NCBI GenBank assembly: GCA_024697285.1
Contig: JAILFY010000126.1
Span: 1-42,591 of the forward strand
DNA: 42,591 bases
Origin: Bacteroidaceae bacterium
GTDB lineage: Bacteria > Bacteroidota > Bacteroidia > Bacteroidales > Bacteroidaceae
Reading direction: 5' to 3'
Every line of letters starts with the position of its first letter. Position 1 is the first letter of the stretch. The notes below the pieces were generated by a model. That model was given only the letters and a program-made list of their open reading frames with translations. It made no database searches and was not told where the DNA came from. Position numbers and translations under genes: made by a program. Shown here piece after piece: positions 15,457-24,126 of this stretch.

Positions 15457-16647
15457 TTACTTGATGATATCGAGCTTCCGGAAGACCCTCTGAAGGATTT
15501 CTACGGATTCATCCACCTGCTCTTTGGTGTGGGTGGCCATCAGTGCATAGCGCACCAGAGTATCCTGTGGAGCGCAGGCGGGGGGAATCACCGGATTGAT
15601 GAACACACCTTCGTCGTAAGCCATGGCAGTAACTGCAAATGTCTTGTCCACATCGCGCACATAAAGCGGGATGATAGGACTCTCGGTGTCGCCAATCTCG
15701 AAGCCTGCCTCGCGGAAACGGGTGAGGGCGTAGTTGGTGACGTCCCACAACTTCTGTATGCGTTCGGGCTCTTCCTGGATGATATGCAGAGCTTCGCGGG
15801 CTGCTGCTGTGGCTGCAGGAGTGCAGCTGGCCGAGAAGATGTAGGTGCGGGTGTGGTGGCGCAGGTAGTTGATGATGCTGCTGTCGGCAGCAATGAAGCC
15901 ACCGATGGAAGCCAGACTCTTGGAGAAGGTGCCCATGATGAGATCTATATCCTTCGTCAGTCCGAAGTGATCACAGACGCCACGGCCCTGCCGACCGAAA
16001 ACGCCCAGTCCGTGGGCCTCATCAACCATGATGGCAGTACCGGGATATTTCTTCTTCAGTTCCACTATCTTAGGCAGAGGAGCCAAATCGCCTTCCATGG
16101 AGAAGACTCCGTCGACGACGATAAGTTTCACTACATCAGCCGGACATTTCTGGAGAAGTTTCTCCAACTCATCCATGTCGTTGTGCTTATATTTCAGGCA
16201 ACGAGAGAAACTGTTGCGCACTCCATCCACGATACTGGCGTGGTCACGATCGTCGCAGATGATGAAATCATGACGATCCGTCAGGACACCCAGCACACCG
16301 CTGTTCACCGTGAAACCTGTGGCGAAGCACATAGCTTCATCCATGCCCACGAAGGCGGCCAGTTCTTTCTCCAACTGTACATGCAAGTCCAAAGTGCCAT
16401 TCAGAAAACGTGAGCCAGCACAGCCGCTGCCGTATTTCTCCATAGCCTTGATACCTGCTTGGATAACACGCTCATCGCCCGTCAGACCCGTGTAGGCATT
16501 CGAGCCAAACATCAACACCCGATGTCCGTCCATGATGACCTCAGTACCTTGTTTGCCCTCTATCTCACGGAAATAGGGATAGATACCCATCTCCTTATAT
16601 TTCTGAGGACGGTCGTACTTGGCCAATCGATCTTGTAGAATTCCCAT
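15457..16647 (-). CDS. spt: Serine palmitoyltransferase (pyridoxal-phosphate aminoacyl-CoA transferase family)
   Basis: The enzyme condenses serine with a long-chain acyl-CoA to 3-ketosphinganine, the first step of sphingolipid synthesis. At 396 residues it closely follows Bacteroides Spt: IYPYFREIEGKQGTEV at about 22-37, MFGSNAYTGLTGDERV, YGSGCAGSRFLNGT and VDEAHGLGVFGRQGRG. The PLP lysine is in GTFSKSLASIGGF (about K243). 2-Amino-3-ketobutyrate CoA ligase is the main alternative in this family, but these stretches fit Spt better. I chose the start at MGILQDRL (16647); an upstream ATG at 16704 lies across the promoter. It diverges from a lipid kinase gene, which supports a lipid role. Confidence 0.9.
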   Translation of the reverse strand: MGILQDRLAKYDRPQKYKEMGIYPYFREIEGKQGTEVIMDGHRVLMFGSNAYTGLTGDERVIQAGIKAMEKYGSGCAGSRFLNGTLDLHVQLEKELAAFVGMDEAMCFATGFTVNSGVLGVLTDRHDFIICDDRDHASIVDGVRNSFSRCLKYKHNDMDELEKLLQKCPADVVKLIVVDGVFSMEGDLAPLPKIVELKKKYPGTAIMVDEAHGLGVFGRQGRGVCDHFGLTKDIDLIMGTFSKSLASIGGFIAADSSIINYLRHHTRTYIFSASCTPAATAAAREALHIIQEEPERIQKLWDVTNYALTRFREAGFEIGDTESPIIPLYVRDVDKTFAVTAMAYDEGVFINPVIPPACAPQDTLVRYALMATHTKEQVDESVEILQRVFRKLDIIK

Positions 16648-16691
16648 ATAATAATTAAGGTGTATTTTCTTGCTATTGCAAATTTGCGGCG

Positions 16692-16720
16692 CAAAGGTAC
16701 ACATTTATTTTATACTTCAA
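16692..16720 (-). promoter_or_regulatory. spt promoter
   Basis: Minus-strand TACCTTTG (16692-16699) with TTG (16718-16720) 18 bp upstream. The leader, about 40 nt, holds the AT-rich motif ATAATTAAGGTGTA (plus-strand reading) directly before the start codon. Confidence 0.78.
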
Positions 16721-16804
16721 GCCTTTTTATGCTCAAAAATATCCTTTTCGCTGATTTTTTCACCTATTTTTCCATCTTCTACCTCATATTACCTAACTTT
16801 ATAT

Positions 16805-16812
16805 TACCTTTG
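16805..16812 (+). promoter_or_regulatory. Lipid kinase promoter -7 element, near-leaderless
   Basis: TACCTTTG at 16805-16812 is a good -7 element. The TTTG partner upstream is not clear. The ATG of the kinase follows only 9 bp after it, so the transcript would start at or within a few nt of the start codon. Confidence 0.65.
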
Positions 16813-16821
16813 TGCCGAATT

Positions 16822-17838
16822 ATGGACAAGACAAGACTACAGTTCATCGTAAACCCCATTTCGGGAACCCACGACAAACATCCCATCATCGAATCCCTGC
16901 CTTCTTTCTTGAGCAAGGAACGCTTCGAGTGGACGATAGCCTGGACAGACCACCGCGGTCATGCAGCGGAGCTGGCCCAGACGGCAGCACTCGAGGGCAT
17001 AGACGTCTGTGTGGCACTGGGTGGCGACGGCACCGTCAACGAAGTGGCCCGTTCCCTGCGCCACACCCAGACCGCCCTTGCCATCATCCCACTGGGCAGC
17101 GGCAATGGTCTGGCTCGGCACATACAGATTCCCATGAATCCCGAGAAGGCGCTGGAGGTTCTCGCCCGCTGCGAAATCAAGTCGCTGGACTACGGGGTGG
17201 TCAACGAGACGCCGTTCTTCTGCACTTGCGGCATGGGATTCGACGCCTTCATCAGCGAGAAATTTGCAGGCAGCGGCAAACGAGGATTGATCACCTATAT
17301 AGAGAATGCCTTGAGGGGGGGACTCTCCTATCAGCCAGAGACTTACGAGATAACTCTCGACGGCCAGACCGAATCGCGCAAGGCTTTCCTCATCGCCTGC
17401 GGCAACGCCTCGCAGTATGGCAACAACTTCTATATTGCTCCCCAGGCTTCGATGTCCGATGGTTTGCTCGACGTGACCATCATGGAGCCCTTCAACGTCC
17501 TGGAGGCGCCGCAGATCGTGATGCAGATGCTCAACAAGACCCTGGACACCAATCCCCGCATCCGCACCTTCCAGTGCCATTCCCTCCACGTCCACCGCTC
17601 CCAGTCGGGGGTGATACACTACGACGGCGAACCCGCCGAAGCCGGCACGGACATCGACATCAAGTTGGTGCCGAAGGGATTGCGCGTCGTAGTCAACGAG
17701 GAGGCCGACAAGAGTCAGACTCCTATGCAGCACATCTTCCAGGACCTCTACGAGCAGATCACCTCCGACATCAAGTCACAACAGCGTAAGCTCTTAGCCA
17801 TCAATAAAGATTTGCTCGACCGCATCCGTCCACACTAA
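16822..17838 (+). CDS. Diacylglycerol/sphingosine kinase family lipid kinase
   Basis: The 338-residue protein begins MDKTRLQFIVNPISGTHDKH. It has the nucleotide-binding GGDGTVNEV (about 67-75), then PLGSGNGLARH (about 90-100) and a C-terminal beta domain ending with FQCHSLHVHR and IHYDGEPAEAGTDIDIKLVP. This is the YegS/DAGK fold. The GSGNGLA motif is closer to GSGNALA of sphingosine kinases than to the GTxND of diacylglycerol kinases. It sits head-to-head with spt (174 bp between starts). From memory, a DAGK-fold kinase of Porphyromonas gingivalis phosphorylates dihydrosphingosine, so a sphingoid base or ceramide substrate is a fair inference, not proven. The longer open frame from 16660 crosses both promoters and is rejected. 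Confidence 0.88.
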   Translation: MDKTRLQFIVNPISGTHDKHPIIESLPSFLSKERFEWTIAWTDHRGHAAELAQTAALEGIDVCVALGGDGTVNEVARSLRHTQTALAIIPLGSGNGLARHIQIPMNPEKALEVLARCEIKSLDYGVVNETPFFCTCGMGFDAFISEKFAGSGKRGLITYIENALRGGLSYQPETYEITLDGQTESRKAFLIACGNASQYGNNFYIAPQASMSDGLLDVTIMEPFNVLEAPQIVMQMLNKTLDTNPRIRTFQCHSLHVHRSQSGVIHYDGEPAEAGTDIDIKLVPKGLRVVVNEEADKSQTPMQHIFQDLYEQITSDIKSQQRKLLAINKDLLDRIRPH

Positions 17839-17899
17839 TAACAGCGGGACTTCTCTCGCACGAGCCTCCGAGCTAAACACACAAACCATCCACCCACTC

Positions 17900-19915
17900 A
17901 TGTCTGAACGCCAAACCCTCCTCACCGACTTCCTTCCCACCACCCGCAAGGAGATGCTCCTCCGCGGCTGGGATCAAGCCGATGTGATCCTCCTGAGCGC
18001 CGACGCTTACGTGGACCACCCGTCCTTCGGCGCCGCGGTCATCGGGCGTTTACTGGAAGCCGAGGGACTGCGTGTGGCTATCATCCCGCAACCCGACTGG
18101 CACGGCGACTACCGCGACTTCAAGCGGTTGGGGCGTCCCCGCCTCTGGTTCGGGGTGGCTCCGGGGTGCATGGATTCCATGGTCAACAAGTACACTGCCG
18201 CCCGCCGTCTGCGCAGCGAGGACGCCTACAGTCCCGACGGCCGCCACGACCTCCGGCCGGAGTACCCCACCATCGTATATACCCAGATTCTTCGCCAACT
18301 CTTCCCCGACACCCCCGTGGTGCTCGGAGGCATCGAGGCATCCATGCGGCGACTGATGCACTACGACTACTGGCAGCAGCGCTTCCGTCCCAGCATCCTC
18401 GTCGATAGCGGTGCCGACACCATTATTTATGGTATGGGCGAACAGCCTACCCTGGAGTTGGTCCACCGAGCTCTGGAGGTTCTCGACAGCGGACATCCTG
18501 ACCTGAGCTACGACGAACAAGGCAACGCCCAGCTGACCTCAGCAGTGCTGCGCGAGATCATCAGCGGGACACCGACCGCCTACGCTCCCGCCTACGCCTC
18601 CTCCGCTTCCTCTTCCTCCCCCGCCTCCGCCTCCCTTCGCCAGAGCGTGATGCTCTACCCCACTGCGGCAGACATCCCAGGCGGCATCACAAGCGACGAC
18701 CTCGTGCTCCATTCCTACGAGGACTGTCTGCGCACCCCGCGCCTCCACGCCGAGAACTTCCATCATATAGAGGAACAGAGCAATCGCTACGAGGCTCACC
18801 GGCTGATTCAGCCCACGGACACCTCCTACGTGGTCGTCAACCCACCATTTCCACCGATGACCACCGAGGAGATAGACCACTCCTTCGACCTGCCCTACAC
18901 CCGTCAGCCTCATCCCAAATACCGTGGCAAGCGCATCCCTGCCTACGAGATGATCCGTTTCTCCGTGAACCTCCATCGCGGCTGTTTCGGCGGTTGTGCT
19001 TTCTGCACCATCTCCGCCCACCAGGGCAAGTTCGTCGTCTGCCGTTCCAAACAGAGCATCTTGCGCGAGGTGGAGGCCATCACCCACCTGCCGGATTTCC
19101 GGGGCAACCTCTCGGACCTGGGGGGACCATCGGCCAACATGTATGGTATGCACGGACGCAACCTTCGCGCCTGCCGCAAGTGCTCCCGCCCCTCATGCAT
19201 CCATCCCGAAGTATGCCCCAACCTCCTCGGCGACCATCGTCCCCTGCTCGATATCTACCGGGCTGTGGGTGAGGTGCCGGGAATCAAACGTACATTCATC
19301 GGCAGCGGAGTGCGCTACGACCTGTTGCTCCACGATTGGAAGGACGAGGCACTGAACCGGGCCGCCGACGACTACACCCGGGAGCTCATCCTCCACCACG
19401 TCAGCGGCCGGCTCAAGGTGGCGCCCGAACACACCTCCGATGCAGTGCTCAGGCTGATGCGCAAACCTTCCTTCCGACTCTTCCACGCCTTCAAGCGACG
19501 CTTCGACGATATCAACCGCCGAGCTGGATTGCGCCAGCAGATCATACCTTATTTTATCAGCTCTCATCCCGGTTGCCGCGAGGAGGACATGGCGGAACTG
19601 GCCATAGAGACCAAACAGTTGGACTTCCAGCTCGAACAGGTGCAAGACTTCACCCCCACTCCCATGACCACAGCCACCACGATGTGGGCTACAGGCTATG
19701 ACCCAGACACCCTTCAACCCGTGTTCAGCGCCCACACCCCCAAGGAGAAACAGGCACAACGCATGTTCTTCTTCTGGTATAAACCCGAGGAACGAAGGCG
19801 CATAGAGGCAGAACTCCGGCGCCTCCAGCGACCCGACCTCCTGGCACGACTCTTCTCCCCAGCCAACAGGAACTACAAGCCACACGACTCATCACCGGCC
19901 CACAAACGTCACTGA
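17900..19915 (+). CDS. ygiQ: YgiQ family radical SAM protein
   Basis: At 671 residues this is a full-length YgiQ: N-terminal DUF3362-associated region (FLPTTRKEMLLRGWDQADVI, then DAYVDHPSFGAAVIGRLLEA), a radical SAM core with CFGGCAFCTI (CxxxCxxC, about 360-367), and the GRLKVAPEHTSDAVLRLMRK stretch. A Ala/Ser/Pro-rich low-complexity insert (AYAPAYASSASSSSPASA) sits at about residues 229-250. The reaction is unknown. The gene is 61 bp after the lipid kinase on the same strand, perhaps co-transcribed, though nothing links the two functions. An extra cysteine group (CRKCSRPSCIHPEVCPN) follows the SAM core, as in other YgiQ proteins. Confidence 0.95.
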   Translation: MSERQTLLTDFLPTTRKEMLLRGWDQADVILLSADAYVDHPSFGAAVIGRLLEAEGLRVAIIPQPDWHGDYRDFKRLGRPRLWFGVAPGCMDSMVNKYTAARRLRSEDAYSPDGRHDLRPEYPTIVYTQILRQLFPDTPVVLGGIEASMRRLMHYDYWQQRFRPSILVDSGADTIIYGMGEQPTLELVHRALEVLDSGHPDLSYDEQGNAQLTSAVLREIISGTPTAYAPAYASSASSSSPASASLRQSVMLYPTAADIPGGITSDDLVLHSYEDCLRTPRLHAENFHHIEEQSNRYEAHRLIQPTDTSYVVVNPPFPPMTTEEIDHSFDLPYTRQPHPKYRGKRIPAYEMIRFSVNLHRGCFGGCAFCTISAHQGKFVVCRSKQSILREVEAITHLPDFRGNLSDLGGPSANMYGMHGRNLRACRKCSRPSCIHPEVCPNLLGDHRPLLDIYRAVGEVPGIKRTFIGSGVRYDLLLHDWKDEALNRAADDYTRELILHHVSGRLKVAPEHTSDAVLRLMRKPSFRLFHAFKRRFDDINRRAGLRQQIIPYFISSHPGCREEDMAELAIETKQLDFQLEQVQDFTPTPMTTATTMWATGYDPDTLQPVFSAHTPKEKQAQRMFFFWYKPEERRRIEAELRRLQRPDLLARLFSPANRNYKPHDSSPAHKRH

Positions 19916-19979
19916 CCGCTTTCAAACAAAGATATTCTAAAGCATTTTCAACAACCATTTAAATTAAAAAAAGAACACT

Positions 19980-20405
19980 ATGAAACGATTCCTCTCCATC
20001 CTCCTTGTGGCCGTCTTCGCTCTGACCGCCGCCAACGTAAGCCTCTCCGCCAAGTCCAAGCTCGAGAAGCGCTATGAGTACACCCTCTTCAAGCTGAAGC
20101 TTGACAAACAGACCGAGGCTCGCTTCGCTCCCGTCCTCAAAGCCTATCTCACCGAGAAGAAAGCCGCCAACGATCCCTACGACGACCTCAAGAAGAAGTA
20201 CCAGTCCGCCGAGGATGCTGGCACCCTCACCGACAGCCAGGCCAAGCAGTTGCTCGATGCTAAGTTCGAGGCCGAAGCCAAGGAACTGGCCATCAAGAAA
20301 AAGTACTACACCGAATTCGCCAAAATCCTGAAGCTGAAAAAGGTTTGGTACGCTTTCGACTACTCCAACGACAAGATGAGCAAGATAGAAGCCATCATCA
20401 AGTAA
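19980..20405 (+). CDS. Small exported helical protein (weakly Spy/CpxP-like)
   Basis: A 141-residue protein with a clear signal peptide (MKRFLSILLVAVFALTAANV, cleavage near SLSA). The mature part is highly charged and helical. It contains the phrases KLKLDKQTEARFAPVLKAYL and GTLTDSQAKQLLDAKFEAEA, which resemble the LTxxQ pattern of Spy/CpxP periplasmic chaperones. The similarity is weak, so the family is a suggestion. It lies 64 bp after ygiQ and 34 bp before the C69 dipeptidase. The upstream gap is A-rich just before the ATG, usual for Bacteroidota translation starts. Confidence 0.8.
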   Translation: MKRFLSILLVAVFALTAANVSLSAKSKLEKRYEYTLFKLKLDKQTEARFAPVLKAYLTEKKAANDPYDDLKKKYQSAEDAGTLTDSQAKQLLDAKFEAEAKELAIKKKYYTEFAKILKLKKVWYAFDYSNDKMSKIEAIIK

Positions 20406-20439
20406 GCACCACGTTCTCATCTATCCCTTCCCTCGACAC

Positions 20440-22071
20440 ATGAACAGAAGACTTCTCATCACAGGAGCCCTGGCCCTCCTCGTAGGCGTGGCAGGTTATG
20501 CCTGCACCAACCTCATTGTGGGCAAGAAAGCCTCTGCCGACGGCTCCGTCATGATCACCTACTCCGCCGACGACTACGGTTCCTACGGCTACCTCCATTT
20601 CTATCCCGCCGCCGACCACCAGCCCGGCGCCACCCGTTCGCTCTACGACTACGAGACCAACAACTACCTGGGCGAAATCCCGGAGGTGGCTCACACCTAT
20701 AATGTAATAGGACAAATCAACGAGCACCAGCTCAGCATCATGGAGACGACCTTCGGCGGACGCGAAGGGCTCGCCGACACCACGGGACTGCTGGACTATG
20801 GTTCCCTCATGTATGTAACCCTGCAACGAGCCCGCACCGCTCGCGAGGCCATCGACGTCTGGACAAATCTGGTGGACACCTACGGCTACCGCAGCGAGGG
20901 CGAGAGCATCACCCTGGCCGACCCCAACGAGGTGTGGGTGCTGGAGATGATAGGCAAGGGACCTGGCCGCAAAGGCGCCGTTTGGGTGGCCCGCCGTCTG
21001 CCCGACGACTGCATCACCGGCCACGCTAACCAGGCACGCATCACCCATTTCCCCCTCAAGGACCCCAAGAACTGCCTCTACTCCAAGGACGTCATCAGCT
21101 TTGCCCGGGAGAAAGGCTACTTCAGCGGTAAGGACGCCGACTTCTCGTTCCGCGACGCCTATGCACCCAATGACTTCGGTGCCCGCCGTATCTGCGAGGC
21201 ACGTGTGTGGACCTTCTTCAACCGCTTCTGCCAGGGCATGGACAAGTACCTGCCTTATGCCATGGGCATTGAGGAGAACACGGAGGAGATGCCCTGGTGC
21301 ATCAAGCCCGACACACTGGTCAGCCTCAACGCCCTGAAACAGGCTATGCGCGACCACTTCGAGGGCACACCCATGGACATGACCTCCGACGTCGGTGCCG
21401 GACCCTACGAGGCGCCCTACCGCCCCACCCCGCTCTACTTCGAGGTCGATGGCAAGCAATATTTCAACGAGCGTCCCATCTCCACCCAGCAGACGGCTGT
21501 GACCTACCTGGCCCAGCTGCGCTCTTGGATGCCCAACCACGTAGGCGGCGTCCTCTGGGTGGGCTTCGACGATGCCAATATGGTGGCCTACTCACCCGTA
21601 TATTGCTGTTCCACCATCTGTCCGGAGCCCTATGCCGAGAAGACAGCCGACCCCTTCACCTTCTCCATGAAGAGCGCCTACTGGCTCGCCAACGCCCTCT
21701 CCAACTTCGTCTATCCCCGCTACTCCCAGCTCTTCCCCGAGCTGCGCGACGCCCGCAACCGGCTCGATGCAGACTTCGAGACCATGCAGCAGCGCGTCGA
21801 CAGCGAGGCACTGGCCATGCAGCAGCCCCAGGCCATCAGCCATCTCACCGACTACACCTCACGTGCTGCCGGACTGATGATGGACCGCTGGCGCCAGCTC
21901 TTCCAGCGCATCATCGTCAAGTACAACGACATGGCCATCAAGCCCGAGAAGGACGGTCAGTACGTCAAGACTCCCGGCGGAGACCACGTGCCCCTCACCC
22001 GCACCGGTTACCCCGAGCGCTTCCGCCGAGTCATCGTCACAGAGACTGGCGACCGCTATCTGAAACCCTGA
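20440..22071 (+). CDS. C69 family dipeptidase (N-terminal cysteine nucleophile hydrolase)
   Basis: The 543-residue protein has a signal peptide (MNRRLLITGALALLVGVAGYA) followed directly by C22 in ACTNLIVGKKASADGSVM. In this Ntn-hydrolase family that cysteine becomes the N-terminal nucleophile after cleavage. Later conserved stretches include DPNEVWVLEMIGKGPGRKGA and GHANQARITHF. It probably cleaves dipeptides in the periplasm, fitting a peptide-fermenting anaerobe. Length is normal. The same cysteine could be read as a poor lipobox, but GYA-C does not fit the consensus. Followed by a 9-bp repeat array. Confidence 0.92.
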   Translation: MNRRLLITGALALLVGVAGYACTNLIVGKKASADGSVMITYSADDYGSYGYLHFYPAADHQPGATRSLYDYETNNYLGEIPEVAHTYNVIGQINEHQLSIMETTFGGREGLADTTGLLDYGSLMYVTLQRARTAREAIDVWTNLVDTYGYRSEGESITLADPNEVWVLEMIGKGPGRKGAVWVARRLPDDCITGHANQARITHFPLKDPKNCLYSKDVISFAREKGYFSGKDADFSFRDAYAPNDFGARRICEARVWTFFNRFCQGMDKYLPYAMGIEENTEEMPWCIKPDTLVSLNALKQAMRDHFEGTPMDMTSDVGAGPYEAPYRPTPLYFEVDGKQYFNERPISTQQTAVTYLAQLRSWMPNHVGGVLWVGFDDANMVAYSPVYCCSTICPEPYAEKTADPFTFSMKSAYWLANALSNFVYPRYSQLFPELRDARNRLDADFETMQQRVDSEALAMQQPQAISHLTDYTSRAAGLMMDRWRQLFQRIIVKYNDMAIKPEKDGQYVKTPGGDHVPLTRTGYPERFRRVIVTETGDRYLKP

Positions 22072-22101
22072 AAAAAAACAGAAAACAGAATACTTCGTTT
22101 C

Positions 22102-22227
22102 CTAGATTTTCTAGAAGGTCTATTAGCGCTAGATTATCTAATAGTGCTAGATTTTCTAGTAGTGCTAGTAGTTCTAGTTATTCTAGTAGTGCTAGTTTTT
22201 CTAGTTATTCCAGATTTTCTAGTAATA
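22102..22227. repeat. 9-bp CTAG-phased tandem array, 14 units
   Basis: Fourteen consecutive 9-bp units run without a slip. Ten or more start with CTAG (CTAGATTTT, CTAGTAGTG, CTAGTTATT, CTAGTTTTT), and the others differ by one or two bases (CTATTAGCG, CTAATAGTG, CCAGATTTT). It begins 30 bp after the C69 stop and ends about 70 bp before the MutS-like start. One plus-strand frame would read as a Ser-rich 3-residue repeat, but it has no start of its own. Confidence 0.95.
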
Positions 22228-22250
22228 TAGCTCTGCTCTCTTTTATTGTT

Positions 22251-22275
22251 GAGTGCGCCGCGGTCCGTCCGCGGC
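22251..22275. repeat. Third, inverted copy of the dispersed CCGCGG palindrome element
   Basis: CCGCGGTCCGTCCGCGG at 22258-22274, with the preceding GAGTGCG, is the exact reverse complement of the elements at 8690-8706 and 8772-8788 with their flank; 25 bp match. It ends 23 bp before the MutS-like start codon and can form a hairpin with six-base arms. Confidence 0.93.
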
Positions 22276-22297
22276 GAACTTCTTTTTCTCCCCCTCT

Positions 22298-24076
22298 ATG
22301 AATCTCACTACTTTCTATACCAGCAAATCAACCTCCCTCCAATCAGAGATCACCTTGCTGCGGCGCCGCACCAGGAGCTATGTCATCATTGAGCTCGCCA
22401 CCTTCGTTCTCGCCGCCGTCCTCCTGCTCATCTTCTGGATAGGCGGCTACGCCCTGCAAGACGGTTGGGGTTTGCTCGCTGCTGCTCTCCTCGCCGTCCT
22501 CGTCTACCTCGCTGTTCGCAGCCGGGACGTCCGCTCTTCCGCCCGCCTCGAGGAGTGCGAGGCGCTGCTTGAGGTCTACGAGGGGGAACTGGCGGCCCTC
22601 GAGGGGGACTTCTCGCATTTCGACGACGGCCGGTGTTATGTCGATGCACATCACCCCTACTCCACCGACCTCGACCTCTTCGGGCCAGAATCCCTTTTCC
22701 ATCGCATGAACCGCACCGTCACCACCGGCGGCAGCGACCACCTGGCGGCCCGCCTCGCAGAGACCAGCGTGCCAGCCGTGGAAGAGATAACGAAACGCAA
22801 AGAAGACATCCGCGAACTCGCCGCACAGGAAGAACTGCGCACCTCCTTCATCGCCCAGCGCAAACAGGGCAGCGTGGATACTGGCGCCGTGCTGCAGTCG
22901 CTGCAACAGGTAGAGGACATCACCATTCCTGCCGTCGCAGCCTCTGCATGGACCTTGGCAATAGCTATCCTCCTGCTCCTCGTCTTCTACAGCCTGCTGC
23001 TTGCCACCTTGCTCGGGCTGGTCAGTGCGGGACTATTGCTCTCGTGGGCGCTGCTGGAAGTGCTCTTTGCTGCCCTGTGCTGTTCCAAAGCGCTACAGCA
23101 GACGAAACACGCCACCGAAGGCATCCACAAATCGCTGAAGACCTACCACCAACTCATGCGACTTACACCCGGATTGCAGGAGGTGTCACCCGCCCTGCAT
23201 TCCCTCGGACAAATCATCGCCAGCATCGATCGTCGCAACGAGTTCTGGGTACTCTTCTCCAACGCCCTCTTTCTCTCCGACCTCTTCATAGTGCGCCGTT
23301 TCCTGCAGTGGCGACGCCGTTATCTGACGCAGATACCTCGGTGGATAGAAGCCGTAAGTCGCTTCGACGCGCTGGTTTCCTTGGCCACCTTCTGCTACAA
23401 CCACCCCGAGGCCACCGAGGCCGAGATGGCGACGGGCGAGGACATTGTCTTCGAGGCGCGTCAACTTTGGCACCCCTTCCTCGGAGCCCGGGCAGTGCGC
23501 AACGATTTCAGCCTCACCGACAGCCACTACTACCTCATCACGGGAGCCAACATGGCAGGCAAGAGCACCTTCCTCCGTGCCGTGGGTATCAACTGCCTCC
23601 TTGCCCGCTGTGGCCTGCCCGTATTCGCAGAGCACCTCCGTCTCTCTGCCTTCGCTCTCTTCACCTCTATGCGCACTACCGACGACCTGCAGCACGGAAT
23701 TTCTTATTTCAATGCGGAACTACTACGTCTGGAACAACTCCTGACGGCAGTCCACGAGACGTCAGCACGCACCCTCATTATCCTCGATGAGATCCTGCGC
23801 GGCACCAATTCGCTCGATAAGCTGAACGGTTCTCGCCTCTTCCTCGAGACCATTGCCTCGCAGCCCGTAACCGGCATTATTGCCACCCATGATCTCGAAC
23901 TCTCCCGAATGGCGTCAGAACATCCCAAACGATTCCACAACTACTGCTTCGAAATCCAACTCTCAGACTCCGTCACTTACTCCTATCACATCACCCCTGG
24001 TGTAGCTCGCAACCAGAACGCCACCTACCTGCTCCAGAAAGTACTGGAAAGCATCTATTCCTCCAAAAACGACTGA
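22298..24076 (+). CDS. Membrane-attached MutS-like ATPase
   Basis: The 592-residue product has two hydrophobic hairpins: one near residues 28-70 (IELATFVLAAVLLLIFWIGG and LLAAALLAVLVYLAV) and a second near 211-260 (LAIAILLLLVFYSLLLATLL). A C-terminal MutS ATPase domain follows: Walker A GANMAGKSTFLR (about 415-426), LIILDEILRGTNSLDK (Walker B) and GIIATHDLELSRM. The mismatch-recognition and clamp domains of MutS are absent. Such proteins are common in Bacteroidota and usually labelled MutS, but membrane spans make classical mismatch repair unlikely. The ATG at 22298 is preferred over one at 22253, which lies upstream of the CCGCGG palindrome. Confidence 0.9.
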   Translation: MNLTTFYTSKSTSLQSEITLLRRRTRSYVIIELATFVLAAVLLLIFWIGGYALQDGWGLLAAALLAVLVYLAVRSRDVRSSARLEECEALLEVYEGELAALEGDFSHFDDGRCYVDAHHPYSTDLDLFGPESLFHRMNRTVTTGGSDHLAARLAETSVPAVEEITKRKEDIRELAAQEELRTSFIAQRKQGSVDTGAVLQSLQQVEDITIPAVAASAWTLAIAILLLLVFYSLLLATLLGLVSAGLLLSWALLEVLFAALCCSKALQQTKHATEGIHKSLKTYHQLMRLTPGLQEVSPALHSLGQIIASIDRRNEFWVLFSNALFLSDLFIVRRFLQWRRRYLTQIPRWIEAVSRFDALVSLATFCYNHPEATEAEMATGEDIVFEARQLWHPFLGARAVRNDFSLTDSHYYLITGANMAGKSTFLRAVGINCLLARCGLPVFAEHLRLSAFALFTSMRTTDDLQHGISYFNAELLRLEQLLTAVHETSARTLIILDEILRGTNSLDKLNGSRLFLETIASQPVTGIIATHDLELSRMASEHPKRFHNYCFEIQLSDSVTYSYHITPGVARNQNATYLLQKVLESIYSSKND

Positions 24077-24126
24077 CTTCCATCCTCAGTTTCTCTCCCC
24101 CCTCTCCTCTTCTCATCTTTGAGGAA

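Noticed and set aside
22102-22301. Ser-rich coding extension reading through the CTAG array into the CCGCGG element
   Set aside because: It belongs to a frame that is a shadow of the C69 gene; the C69 frame itself stops at 22071 and no separate start exists.
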